Below are positions 1 through 8,068 of a DNA stretch of 57,318 nucleotides, one piece after another (position 1 is the first letter of the stretch; each line of letters starts with the position of its first letter). A model generated the notes under the pieces. That model was not told where the DNA came from, ran no database searches, and worked only from the letters and a program-made list of their open reading frames with translations. The position numbers and the translations under genes are program-made. Source of the DNA: Candidatus Cloacimonadota bacterium (GTDB lineage: Bacteria; Muiribacteriota; UBA6191); assembly GCA_002402105.1 (NCBI GenBank), contig NVVD01000004.1, forward strand, positions 64,221 to 121,538, written 5' to 3'.

Positions 1-312
1 AATCATATTATTTTCGTTTAATTGAGTTAAAAAGCCTTTGGTTCCTCTATGTACACCAATTAAAATAGTATTATGCTCAGCACAATGTCTTGATGCCCTT
101 AATATTGAGCCATCCCCACCGATTACTATTAAATAATCGCTTTCTTGTGATAATACAGATAAGTCTAAATATTCTATTTCATAACTATCATTTAATTTTG
201 AATGAGATTCAACAGCAAAATCAATTTTCTTTTCATTCAGCCATTCAATAATTTTAATACAAGTTTCACTTGATTTACTATTTTTTGAATAAAATACGAT
301 TCCAAATTTCAT
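1..312 (-). CDS. nadK: NAD kinase, N-terminal part (cut by window edge)
   Basis: ATP-dependent phosphorylation of NAD to NADP in the cytoplasm. The 104 visible codons start at the ATG at 310-312 and run off the left edge, so the C-terminal half is not seen. A beta-strand-like start (MKFGIVFYS) is followed at about residues 66-75 by IGGDGSILRA, which carries the GGDG nucleotide-binding motif typical of NAD kinases and related diacylglycerol kinases. The next conserved block reads GVHRGTKGFLTQL; in most NadK proteins it is close to GINxGxLGFLTE, so the Asn is His here while GFLT is kept. The start overlaps the stop of the upstream TPR gene as ATGA (309-312), so the two are probably translationally coupled. 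Identification is good; activity cannot be judged from the fragment. Confidence 0.85.
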   Translation of the reverse strand, partial: MKFGIVFYSKNSKSSETCIKIIEWLNEKKIDFAVESHSKLNDSYEIEYLDLSVLSQESDYLIVIGGDGSILRASRHCAEHNTILIGVHRGTKGFLTQLNENNMI

Positions 313-1427
313 TTAACTTTTTTACCTGAATTTTTATTTTTACGACGATTTTTCATATACTCCTCTAATTGATAGTTTCCACCATTTTTCATTAATTTTA
401 ATCTATATTGAGCCATAGATTTATAAGCGTTTTGAGAAACAACTAATAGATTATAATATTTAATAGCCCGTTCATGTACCCCAGCTTTATAATAATATTC
501 AGCTAACCAATAATAATTAGACAAATCAATGATGCTTTTATTTGCAATCTTAAGCCGAAAGTTTAATTCTTTGTAAATTGAGTTTTGTTTTCGGTAGATA
601 TTAATTAAATATAAAAACTCTTCTTTAGAGTAATCAGATAACTTTTCTAAAATTTCACTGGCTTCTTTGTACTTTTTTTCTTTTGTTAAACTAAGGGCAG
701 ATAAATATGGTTTTAAAGCCTCTTTTTGAAAAGAAGTATCCTTATAAATTGAGCTATAAACATTATTACCTTTCATTGAAATTTCACCTAAACCCTGAAA
801 GTTTACGTTTAAAGTACTTAGTTTCATAGACTTTAAACTTTTTAGAGAAAAACCAGTAAAGCTACCTTTTTTTACTTGATAAGCTTTAGCCTGAGATTGG
901 AGAGTTTCTAAAGATTTAAATGCCTTATAAGATCTTTTTGCATAAGTATTTACTTCTACTAATACTATTTTTTCTTCTATATTTTTTTTTGCTTTTTTAA
1001 TAGCAACAGGCTCTATTTTTATTTTTTTGCTTTTTTTAGGGAATTTAGAAAACATAGACTTCATTTTATTAGAAGTTCTGCGTGATTTTTTAAGCTCGTA
1101 GGATTTTTCAAAAGAAAGGTAAGCTTTTTTATATTTATATAATCTTTCAAAAATTAATCCTTGCAAAAACCATGGAGATGCATCAAGTGGATCTTCAACC
1201 ATATGATATCTTAATTTTTGCAAGGATTCTTGGTACCGCTTTTTTAAAAAGTCTTTTTTAGCCCATTCCATGATTGAACTCAAATTCATTTTTCCTATTC
1301 TATTTATACCAGACTTAATTCTTTGTCTAGTTTTAGATAAATTAGGGTGAGAATCCAAACAAAAAGCACAGCTAACAAATAAAAAGAAATAAATTATACT
1401 TTTTTTTGATTTTAAAAAACTTTTCAT
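309..1427 (-). CDS. Exported TPR-repeat protein, function unknown
   Basis: A 372-residue protein with a basic N-terminus and a short hydrophobic stretch ending FVSCAFC, which could be a lipoprotein signal (lipobox-like FVSC) or an ordinary signal peptide. Residues about 60-115 (ASPWFLQGLIFERLYKYKKA) and 300-345 (YYWLAEYYYKAGVHERAIKYY) have the spacing of TPR helices. The centre is lysine-rich and low in recognisable motifs, and the C-terminus is strongly basic. It probably acts as a periplasmic or envelope-attached scaffold, but no partner can be named. It follows trxA by 10 bases and overlaps nadK by 4, so it belongs to the end of the tatC-ubiA-ubiX-trxA transcription unit. No strong Shine-Dalgarno sequence precedes the ATG. 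Confidence 0.6.
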   Translation of the reverse strand: MKSFLKSKKSIIYFFLFVSCAFCLDSHPNLSKTRQRIKSGINRIGKMNLSSIMEWAKKDFLKKRYQESLQKLRYHMVEDPLDASPWFLQGLIFERLYKYKKAYLSFEKSYELKKSRRTSNKMKSMFSKFPKKSKKIKIEPVAIKKAKKNIEEKIVLVEVNTYAKRSYKAFKSLETLQSQAKAYQVKKGSFTGFSLKSLKSMKLSTLNVNFQGLGEISMKGNNVYSSIYKDTSFQKEALKPYLSALSLTKEKKYKEASEILEKLSDYSKEEFLYLINIYRKQNSIYKELNFRLKIANKSIIDLSNYYWLAEYYYKAGVHERAIKYYNLLVVSQNAYKSMAQYRLKLMKNGGNYQLEEYMKNRRKNKNSGKKVK

Positions 1428-1437
1428 AAACTAGGTA

Positions 1438-1761
1438 CTAACTTAAACTATTATCAATTTTAGCCTTTAAATCATCTTTAGCTAGTGCACCAACGATAGT
1501 TTTAATAGCCTCCCCATCTTTAAATAAAATTAAACATGGGATTGATCTTACTTTAAACTTTTGAGCTAATTTAGGATTTTCTTCTACATTAGCTTTATAA
1601 ATTGTTAAATCATCTCCATACTCAGAAGAAAGCTCCTCTAATACAGGGATTAACATTTTACATGGTCCACACCATTCGGCCCAAAAATCAACCAATACTG
1701 GTGCTTTTGAGTTATCAACTATCTCATCAAAATTGTCTTGTGTTATTACGCCTACTGACAT
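1438..1761 (-). CDS. trxA: Thioredoxin
   Basis: A cytoplasmic thiol-disulfide oxidoreductase of 107 residues, the usual length for TrxA. The active site WCGPCK lies at residues 30-35, preceded by the conserved DFWAEW strand. The cis-proline loop reads RSIPCLILF, so residue 76, right after cis-Pro75, is Cys where most thioredoxins have Thr. This adds a third cysteine next to the active-site surface. The ATG at 1759-1761 has a good ribosome binding site (AAGGAG, 6 bases upstream). It sits between ubiX and the TPR gene and probably depends on thioredoxin reductase encoded elsewhere. Confidence 0.96.
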   Translation of the reverse strand: MSVGVITQDNFDEIVDNSKAPVLVDFWAEWCGPCKMLIPVLEELSSEYGDDLTIYKANVEENPKLAQKFKVRSIPCLILFKDGEAIKTIVGALAKDDLKAKIDNSLS

Positions 1762-1770
1762 ATATACTCC

Positions 1771-2331
1771 TTATGTTTTCCAACTCTTAGTAAGTTTTAT
1801 ATCTAAACCAATGGTTTTTAATACTCTACCTACAATAAAATCAACTAAACTATTGATATCTTGAGGATTATGGTAAAAACCTGGTGAAGCAGGAAATATA
1901 ATAGCTCCCATTTCTGAAATCCTCAACATATTTTCTAAGTGAACTGTACTAAAAGGTGCTTCTCTCACTAAAAGAAGCATCTTACGCCTTTCTTTAAAGG
2001 CTATATCTCCAACTCTAGTTAATAAAGTTTCTCCAATTCCAAAACGAATTTGCCCCATTGTTTTCATAGAACATGGAGCCACTAAATACGCATCAAAATC
2101 ATTTGAACCACTTGCTAAGGGGGACAGAAAGTTTTTATAATCATGTACTTTTACATGTTTATAACTTTTTAATAAATCATCTAAATCAATATCTAATTCT
2201 TCTTGAAAAACTAAATTTGAACTTTGAGATGCAATTACGTCTAATTCACAATGACCAGCCGTAACTTCTAAAATTCTCTTTGCATAAATTGCACCAGATG
2301 CACCAGTTATTCCAAGAATAATCTTCTTCAT
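1771..2331 (-). CDS. ubiX: UbiX-family flavin prenyltransferase
   Basis: Attaches a dimethylallyl group to FMN to make the prenylated flavin cofactor used by UbiD-type decarboxylases. At 186 residues it matches the family. The N-terminal GITGASGAIYAKRIL (residues 7-21) is the flavin-binding GxSGA loop, and APCSMKTMGQIRFGIGETLLTR plus LLLVREAP in the middle are the family signature blocks. Its start overlaps the ubiA stop as ATGA, so the two are translationally coupled. Paired with a UbiA-type prenyltransferase it probably works in quinone synthesis; whether that is ubiquinone or menaquinone by the futalosine route (where the equivalents are called MqnM and MqnP) cannot be decided here, and no ubiD is in the window. 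Confidence 0.93.
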   Translation of the reverse strand: MKKIILGITGASGAIYAKRILEVTAGHCELDVIASQSSNLVFQEELDIDLDDLLKSYKHVKVHDYKNFLSPLASGSNDFDAYLVAPCSMKTMGQIRFGIGETLLTRVGDIAFKERRKMLLLVREAPFSTVHLENMLRISEMGAIIFPASPGFYHNPQDINSLVDFIVGRVLKTIGLDIKLTKSWKT

Positions 2332-3179
2332 AAAAAGACCTCACAAATGATTCCAGACAAAAACAATAAACTAATACTAGAGTTTAACTTAAAAAAAGCT
2401 AAAGAGATATTTTTTTGATAACCCTTATGAACCAAAATATGCTCATAAATTAAAAGGGAGCTAATTAGTATTAATGTTGCTTGGAAGTAAAGTCCTAAAC
2501 CCTGAATATATCCCGCTAAATAAAAAAATACTGGTACTATTGCATGTAACATAGATGCTATTATTAATGACTTTTCTTTTCCAAATTTTGAGGGTATCGA
2601 GTACAAAGAGTTTTTTTTATCAAAGTCTTCATCTTGAATCGCATAAATAATATCAAAGCCATTTACCCAAAATAAAATACCTAAACCAATTAATATAGGG
2701 ACAATCTCAATTTCATTTTTAACAGCTACCCATGCACCAATAGGTGCAATCGCTAAAATTACCCCTAAAATAGTATGTGCAAATACAGTAAACTTTTTAC
2801 AAATCGGGTATAAAATCATTATAAACAAAGAAATAGGAACCAATTTAAAAGCCAATGGATTTAAGTAATAACAACTCGTAGCGAATAAAGCGCAAAAAAG
2901 TATCAAGTATGGTACTAATTTTTTAGTACTAAGCTGTCCACTTGCCATTAAACGATGTTCTGTCCTTGGGTTTTTAGCGTCGATTTCTTTATCAATTAAT
3001 CGATTCATAGCCATTCCAAAAGACCTAGCACTCATGAAAGCTATAATAATTAAAATTGTTATTTTTGTACTAGGAAAACCCTGTGCTGCTAAAAACATAG
3101 AAGACAGAGTAAATGGCAATGCAAACAAAGCATGCTGTAATTTTACTAAGTGAATTATTTGTGAAAAACTATTTTTCAT
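2328..3179 (-). CDS. ubiA: UbiA-family prenyltransferase (quinone biosynthesis)
   Basis: An integral membrane enzyme that transfers a polyprenyl chain to an aromatic quinone precursor. About 283 residues with roughly eight or nine hydrophobic segments. The first Asp-rich site is NRLIDKEIDA (residues 59-68) and the second is AIQDEDFDKKNSLYSIP; both are needed for Mg-diphosphate binding in this family. I chose the ATG at 3177-3179; a TTG six codons earlier (3197) would overlap tatC by 7 bases, and neither has a clear ribosome binding site. It is coupled to ubiX by a 4-base overlap. The aromatic substrate is unknown: 4-hydroxybenzoate or a naphthoate of the futalosine pathway are both possible. 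Confidence 0.9.
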   Translation of the reverse strand: MKNSFSQIIHLVKLQHALFALPFTLSSMFLAAQGFPSTKITILIIIAFMSARSFGMAMNRLIDKEIDAKNPRTEHRLMASGQLSTKKLVPYLILFCALFATSCYYLNPLAFKLVPISLFIMILYPICKKFTVFAHTILGVILAIAPIGAWVAVKNEIEIVPILIGLGILFWVNGFDIIYAIQDEDFDKKNSLYSIPSKFGKEKSLIIASMLHAIVPVFFYLAGYIQGLGLYFQATLILISSLLIYEHILVHKGYQKNISLAFFKLNSSISLLFLSGIICEVFL

Positions 3180-3190
3180 ATCTAACTTTA

Positions 3191-3955
3191 TTAACAATCA
3201 TAGTCAAAATCATCTTCACTTTTATTTTTTTCTGCCTCAGCTTTTTTCTTATCAAAAAACCATAATAATTGAATTGATATTTCGTATAAAATAATCATAG
3301 GTATTGCTACCATAATTTGAGTAATAATATCAGGTGGAGTTATAACTGCTGCAAAAATAAACATAGACACAAAAACGTGCTTTCTAAATTTTATTAAATG
3401 AGCTCTTTGGAGTAAACCAATAAAGTATAATAAAATTATAAAAATAGGTAATTCAAAAACAAAACCAAATACTAATAAAAGAGTAAAACAAAAAGATACG
3501 TATTTCTCAATGGATATAGTCGAAGAAACATCTGCAAATTGAAAACTTAATAAAAAGTCTAAGCCAAACGGTATCACATAAAAAAAGGCAAGTGATACTC
3601 CTCCTAAAAATAAAGCAATCATAAAAGGAGTAGATAGATATAAAAACTTCTTTTCTTGGTCTTCTAGCCCTGGACCTATAAATCTCCAAAACTGAATGAT
3701 ACTATTAGGAAAACTTAAAACGATACCACCCAAAAGTCCTAGCTTAAGTTGAGTAAAGAAACCTTCTGTTGGAGATATCATAATAAATGATATTTTACCT
3801 TTAGAAATCTTTATAAACTCTTGTAAAATTACTTCGGAGTAACCCATACAAATTAGAGTGCCTATAAACACTCCAATAATAATAAATATAAACATATTAC
3901 GCAATTCGTCTAAGTGCGCAATTAAACTCATTTGATTTTCATCAACTTCTTCCAT
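3191..3955 (-). CDS. tatC: Sec-independent protein translocase subunit TatC
   Basis: The polytopic core subunit of the twin-arginine translocase, which recognises RR signal peptides and exports folded proteins. At 254 residues with six hydrophobic segments it fits the family. Diagnostic blocks are SLIAHLDELR near the N-terminus, SPTEGFFTQLKLGL in the middle and an ITPPDIITQ stretch near the C-terminus. The tail is charged (KKKAEAEKNKSEDDFDYDC). No tatA or tatB is in the window. It follows the pseudopilin gene after 35 bases and leads into ubiA, trxA and nadK. Confidence 0.96.
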   Translation of the reverse strand: MEEVDENQMSLIAHLDELRNMFIFIIIGVFIGTLICMGYSEVILQEFIKISKGKISFIMISPTEGFFTQLKLGLLGGIVLSFPNSIIQFWRFIGPGLEDQEKKFLYLSTPFMIALFLGGVSLAFFYVIPFGLDFLLSFQFADVSSTISIEKYVSFCFTLLLVFGFVFELPIFIILLYFIGLLQRAHLIKFRKHVFVSMFIFAAVITPPDIITQIMVAIPMIILYEISIQLLWFFDKKKAEAEKNKSEDDFDYDC

Positions 3956-3990
3956 TTTTTCTCTTTTTTAACTTAGATTTTAAATCTATT

Positions 3991-5805
3991 TTATAGTTTA
4001 GGTACTGTACTCATTCCATCTAATAAATCTAAATGATTGATTTTTTTTAAACTTCTATAGTACAAAAACTTATCCGGTACATTTCCAAAAATATTATCAA
4101 CCATATGGTTTTTTATATTATAATCAAATCTACATGAAAAATCACTAGGCATCTGAGATCTTTTTAATTCTTCAACAACTAAGTTGCCTAAAATAAAAAC
4201 CTTGTCACAGCCTCTTTTTTTCAAGCCTTTTCTTGCATATACAGCCGCTTGTATCAATAAATCTTGCTCTGTTAATATAACTTCATTCCACAAAGAGACT
4301 AATGATAAAGAAGAGTGCTCATTGGCTTTTATCAAACTAGAGTTTACTTCAATTGCTTTATCTGAAATGATTGTACCTCTACCCGTAAAGTAGCCACCAA
4401 TCTCAACACCCTCTTTAAAGTGCCATATACCATTTAATTGAAATGGGACTTCTTTAGTGCCTATCAAAGTCTCTTTTTTTAGATATTTTTCATTTGCAAT
4501 CTGCATACCAAATTCTTCGTATCTTTTTAAGTTTTGAATATCATATTTTTGTTTATATCTTTTAGGATACTCTAGCCTAGTATTGATTGTATACTGCTCA
4601 GGAGGCACATCTTCTGGCTCAGTTATACCATATTGTGAAGGGTAGATTTTACGATATTTTTTATAAATCAAGCCTTCATAATGAGTATAAACAGACATAT
4701 AAGGATCGTGTAATCTATTATCATGAAATAAATAACCTACTTCGGGCAAATCTCTCCAGCTACCTGCTTCGGCAAAATAATTAATGATGTCATCTGCAGC
4801 AAAAAATGGCATATCAATGTCTAATCTTCCATTCGTTCTGATTCTTCCCCAGTTTCTAGGGTTCAAAGATAAAATTATATTATCTACAGTTTCTGAGATA
4901 TCGTCATCTGAGGTTTTTGAAGAGAGTTGTGAAATGATTTCAATCGAATCTTTTGTACCTTTTGAGTTAAAAGTATCACTAAAGGCTTTATTTAAAGAAT
5001 CTAATATATTTAATGTTTTATTTTTATCTTCACCAATTTCAAAGCCTAAAGTCTCTTTAATTTGTTGAGATAAACGAAAAATTAATTTAACAATCACAGG
5101 AGGTAAGGTTAAATTAGATAATTCAAATTTTCCTCGCTGAATCTTTTCTTTTTTTGTGGAATGAATAAAAAGGGTATGATCTGGTGCTGGAGGAGTAATA
5201 TCTGTAACCTGTAAGGTCTTTACAAGTTCAATGCAATTTTTTACACTTCCCCATTCACCACATGATGTAAATCTAAGCCTTGCACTTATTCCACCAAGGG
5301 GTTCTAAACTTGAAATATCTTTTGCGTTTCTAGGTTTTTGATGAACCTTTAAATTTGCAGGAATTTTCTCTTGGTAGTCAATAAAAGTACTGAACTCATT
5401 TGAACTAACTTCAATTGCTTCAATCAGTACGGTGACTTTACCATTTTCTTCTAATTCGTCTTCACGAAAAGTCATCACCCTTTGATAGTTTTCTGCCCTA
5501 GTAATTTCAATTAAATCATACAAAGAGTTATTAATTTCAAAAGATAGCTCATTATTTTTATCTTTTTCTGAATAAACTAACTCATTTAAAAACTCTTGCT
5601 TTAATTTGTGTATGGCCTTTTCTACTCCACTTTCAGCTAAATATCTTGCTCTTAATCTTGACTCTGTTTTACGAATTACAGCTATTTGCTGACGGGTCAT
5701 ATATAAAAATGAAACCCCCAAAATAAATAAAACTGAAATAATTCCAAAAACAACAAATAGACTAGAACCTCTATTGTTTTTATGAAAAAAAGATACTGTA
5801 TTCAT
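3991..5805 (-). CDS. Large minor pseudopilin, PilX/GspK-like
   Basis: A 604-residue protein with a class III (prepilin-type) signal: short basic leader, likely cleavage after Gly13 (NNRG/SSL), then a hydrophobic helix at residues 15-37. The following block ARYLAESGVEKAIHKLK is the hallmark that PilX-N and GspK-type minor pseudopilins share. Glu at position 5 of the mature protein, present in major pilins, is absent (Val), as in GspK-type tip pseudopilins. The rest is much longer than most pilins and includes a Pro-rich DITPPAPDHT stretch and several Cys. It probably caps or primes the type IV pilus pseudopilus in the inner membrane and periplasm. It lies downstream of pilQ but behind a terminator, so it probably has its own promoter (about 5863). 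Confidence 0.72.
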   Translation of the reverse strand: MNTVSFFHKNNRGSSLFVVFGIISVLFILGVSFLYMTRQQIAVIRKTESRLRARYLAESGVEKAIHKLKQEFLNELVYSEKDKNNELSFEINNSLYDLIEITRAENYQRVMTFREDELEENGKVTVLIEAIEVSSNEFSTFIDYQEKIPANLKVHQKPRNAKDISSLEPLGGISARLRFTSCGEWGSVKNCIELVKTLQVTDITPPAPDHTLFIHSTKKEKIQRGKFELSNLTLPPVIVKLIFRLSQQIKETLGFEIGEDKNKTLNILDSLNKAFSDTFNSKGTKDSIEIISQLSSKTSDDDISETVDNIILSLNPRNWGRIRTNGRLDIDMPFFAADDIINYFAEAGSWRDLPEVGYLFHDNRLHDPYMSVYTHYEGLIYKKYRKIYPSQYGITEPEDVPPEQYTINTRLEYPKRYKQKYDIQNLKRYEEFGMQIANEKYLKKETLIGTKEVPFQLNGIWHFKEGVEIGGYFTGRGTIISDKAIEVNSSLIKANEHSSLSLVSLWNEVILTEQDLLIQAAVYARKGLKKRGCDKVFILGNLVVEELKRSQMPSDFSCRFDYNIKNHMVDNIFGNVPDKFLYYRSLKKINHLDLLDGMSTVPKL

Positions 5806-5862
5806 GGAGTCTAACTTTATTTATTAATAGCTTGTTTAAAAGAAAAATCTATTCCTAAGCAT

Positions 5863-5871
5863 TATATATCA
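5863..5871 (-). promoter_or_regulatory. Possible extended -10 promoter for the pseudopilin gene
   Basis: On the minus strand the sequence TGATATATAAT lies about 60 bases upstream of the ATG at 5805 and downstream of the pilQ terminator. It offers a TGn-type extended -10 (TGATATATA) or an overlapping TATAAT; the -35 region is poor (TTAGAA). Proposed because the terminator at 5930-5964 would otherwise leave the gene without transcription. Confidence 0.35.
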
Positions 5872-5929
5872 TCCTTAGTAAATATTCTAAATGTTCCTAT
5901 ACTAAACCAATGATTTTAGTAGATTAAAC

Positions 5930-5964
5930 AAAAAAAATTACTCTTATTTTTTTAAGAGTAATTT
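5930..5964 (-). terminator. Rho-independent terminator after pilQ
   Basis: On the minus strand, 15 bases after the pilQ stop, a perfect 12-bp stem AAATTACTCTTA/TAAGAGTAATTT with a 6-base A loop is followed by a run of T. The plus strand also has T after the stem, so it may work in both directions. Confidence 0.88.
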
Positions 5965-5978
5965 TTTAACTTTTATTT

Positions 5979-7448
5979 TTAGAGTCCGCCGAAATCATCT
6001 CCGAAATCATCTCCAAACTCATCTCCACCAGTAGGATCATCTCCACCACCACCAAAGCTTGTTGATGGTTTATCTAGTGTAGGGTTAAATGAAGTTGAAT
6101 TTGGTAAGCCACCTCCATTATCTGCTACTAACTCTCCAAAGTCTGTTGTTGCGATACTTTGTTTCACAATTTTAGGAGTAATCAAAATAACAATCTCTTT
6201 TGAAAATGGTGTTATACTCTTTGATATAAATAAATGTTTAATAAATGGTAAATTAGATAAAAATGGAATTCTTGTTTCACTTTTATTTTCTGTTTCAATT
6301 ACAATTCCACCAACTAAAATTTCTTCGTTATCATGTACTTGAAGAGTTGTTTTTAATGAAGTCTTATCTACCGTTAAACCTCTACCACCATCTGTTAATT
6401 TACCTGTTGATTTTTCTAAATCTAAATCAAGTACAATAAATCCATCATTATTAATTTGTGGTATCACATTTAAAATTGTTCCTGTATCTTTAGATTGTGA
6501 AGGAGAGTCAGCACCTGTTTGAAAGGTAAATTCTTCTCCAATATTTAATGTAGCTTTTTGTCCGTTCATAGCTATAATTCTTGGAGATGCTAATGTTCTA
6601 TTATCTGATGATGTAGTTAAAGCATCAAATACAGCATTAAAAAATAAGTTTTTTCTGTAAAAATCACCAAAACTAGTTAAAGCAGAACCTTGTGGGGTAT
6701 CAGCATATGCATTAGAGTTTTCTAATGTTCTTTGAAATTCAGTATAGGCTAAAATTCCTCCACCACCTTCTGCACCCTCGCCAATGTTCCCATCAGCTTC
6801 GCCACCGGTACTCCAATTCCATTTAAACCCTAGATTATTTGAAAAGTTAGATGACACTTCAACAATTTTTACATCTAACATAACTTGTGGAACTGGACGA
6901 TCTAGTTTTGAAATTAAATCATCAACTCTTTTAAACATACCTTCTGTTGTACTAACAATTAAAGCATTTAATCTATCTTCAACTTGCACATTTAATTTTG
7001 CATTTGCATTTTGTCCAAGAAGAGCAGTTATGATCCCTTGAATATCTTTTGCCTTGGCGTATCTTAAAGGATAGGTTTTTGTTAAACCCTCATCAAAGTT
7101 ATCAGTAATTGTCTTTTTTGTAGCAATTACTAAAGTTTTTCCTATTCTTCTCTTGGCTAAATTATTAGTTTTTAGAATTAAATCAAGACCTTCTTCCCAT
7201 GGTACTTGCTTTAAGTCCATAGTTACTTTCCCTTTAATTTTAGGGTCAATAATTACATTAAATTTAGTCTTTAAAATAATGGAAGAAATAGCTAATGACA
7301 AAGGTGTATTTGAGAGTCTCAAATTTATTTTATATCCAGAATCCTCTGACTCATCAAAGTCATCTGCCGCCTGAACTGTAATTGTAGTTAAACAAAATGT
7401 CAGAAACAATCCTGTACCTATTTTTAATAAATCTTTTCGTAATTTCAT
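5979..7448 (-). CDS. pilQ: Type IV pilus secretin PilQ (short form)
   Basis: The outer-membrane channel through which the pilus emerges. 489 residues: Sec signal peptide (1-27, ending VQA), an STN/N0 domain (about 38-110, LSNTPLSLAISSIILKTKFN), an N1 domain (about 118-185, KTYPLRYAKAKDIQGIITAL) and the secretin domain from about 190 (VPQVMLDVKIVEVSS) to 435, with the signatures ASPRIIAMNGQKATLNIG and ILVGGIVIETENKSETRIPFL. It lacks the N-terminal AMIN domains that make many PilQ proteins over 700 residues. The C-terminal 40 residues are Gly/Asp-rich with a repeated GDDFGDDFGG. It is last of pilMNOPQ but a strong terminator lies between pilP and pilQ, so it is either separately transcribed or expressed by read-through. 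Confidence 0.94.
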   Translation of the reverse strand: MKLRKDLLKIGTGLFLTFCLTTITVQAADDFDESEDSGYKINLRLSNTPLSLAISSIILKTKFNVIIDPKIKGKVTMDLKQVPWEEGLDLILKTNNLAKRRIGKTLVIATKKTITDNFDEGLTKTYPLRYAKAKDIQGIITALLGQNANAKLNVQVEDRLNALIVSTTEGMFKRVDDLISKLDRPVPQVMLDVKIVEVSSNFSNNLGFKWNWSTGGEADGNIGEGAEGGGGILAYTEFQRTLENSNAYADTPQGSALTSFGDFYRKNLFFNAVFDALTTSSDNRTLASPRIIAMNGQKATLNIGEEFTFQTGADSPSQSKDTGTILNVIPQINNDGFIVLDLDLEKSTGKLTDGGRGLTVDKTSLKTTLQVHDNEEILVGGIVIETENKSETRIPFLSNLPFIKHLFISKSITPFSKEIVILITPKIVKQSIATTDFGELVADNGGGLPNSTSFNPTLDKPSTSFGGGGDDPTGGDEFGDDFGDDFGGL

Positions 7449-7612
7449 AGCGCATCTCTCCTTTGATTTGCTCTACTCTAATTTCGACAATTATTTAAAA
7501 ACATATAAGCTTTTTGAACGACCAAATTACTCTTTATTTTATTTTTTTGTCTGTGTAATAATAGAAAAAATCAAGATTAAACTTCGCCCACCAGCAACCA
7601 ACAAAAACAAAC

Positions 7613-7652
7613 AAAAAAAAGAGCTAACAAAATATAATTTTATTAACTCTTT
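7613..7652 (-). terminator. Rho-independent terminator between pilP and pilQ
   Basis: Right after the pilP stop, the minus strand has a 16-bp stem (plus-strand arms 7618-7633 and 7637-7652, two G-T pairs) with a 3-base loop, followed by eight T. The arms begin AAAGAGTTAATAAAAT. It splits the pilMNOPQ cluster; 5 T on the other side suggest weak activity in the opposite direction too. Confidence 0.88.
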
Positions 7653-7672
7653 TTGTAATCTTTTTATAAGAA

Positions 7673-8050
7673 CTACATCTTAGAAATCTCTCTTTTTGAT
7701 GCTTTAATATGCATAAAAACAACTTTATCTTCATAAATTTGAATTACTTTATATATTCCTGGTTTGCTATCGCCTTCTTCAACTAATGCTTGATCTCCCT
7801 TATAATTGATAATAGCAACACGAGAGCCTTCCTCGCCTGTAATACCAAGTATTTTAATACCAAGTGGTGGGATTGTTGGGGCAGATTTTTTGATTGACTG
7901 CCTTCTTTTTACTTGTTTTCTTTTCTTTTTTGGCTTTGGTTGAATCAACTTGCGAAAAAAATCAAAATATGGTTTATCAATCCCAGCCGCAAAATGATTT
8001 GGGATATTTGTAAAACTAAATACTATTAAAAAACATACAATCTTATACAT
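7673..8050 (-). CDS. pilP: Type IV pilus assembly protein PilP-like
   Basis: A 125-residue exported protein that in the canonical system bridges PilNO in the inner membrane to PilQ. It has a signal peptide (1-22, ending HFAAG), a very basic linker (residues 38-56, KPKKKRKQVKRRQ), and a C-terminal beta domain with GIKILGITGEEGSRVAIINY and GDSKPGIYKVIQIYEDKVVF, which match the small beta-sandwich of PilP (homology region-like fold). Unlike proteobacterial PilP it has no lipobox cysteine at a suitable position, so it is probably not a lipoprotein. The assignment rests as much on its place between pilO and pilQ as on sequence. A good ribosome binding site (AGGAG) precedes the ATG. Confidence 0.75.
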   Translation of the reverse strand: MYKIVCFLIVFSFTNIPNHFAAGIDKPYFDFFRKLIQPKPKKKRKQVKRRQSIKKSAPTIPPLGIKILGITGEEGSRVAIINYKGDQALVEEGDSKPGIYKVIQIYEDKVVFMHIKASKREISKM

Positions 8051-8068
8051 ATAAACTCCTAATTAATT

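Noticed and set aside
4184-5068. Plus-strand frames opposite the pseudopilin gene
   Set aside because: Short, overlapping a convincing gene on the other strand, with no signal or motif.
5979-6060. Tandem DNA repeat at the end of pilQ as a mobile or CRISPR-like repeat
   Set aside because: The repeat simply encodes the Gly/Asp-rich tail in frame and has no spacers.
7468-7683. Plus-strand 71-residue frame in the pilP-pilQ spacer
   Set aside because: It spans the terminator hairpin and has low-complexity Lys/Asn content; no ribosome binding site.
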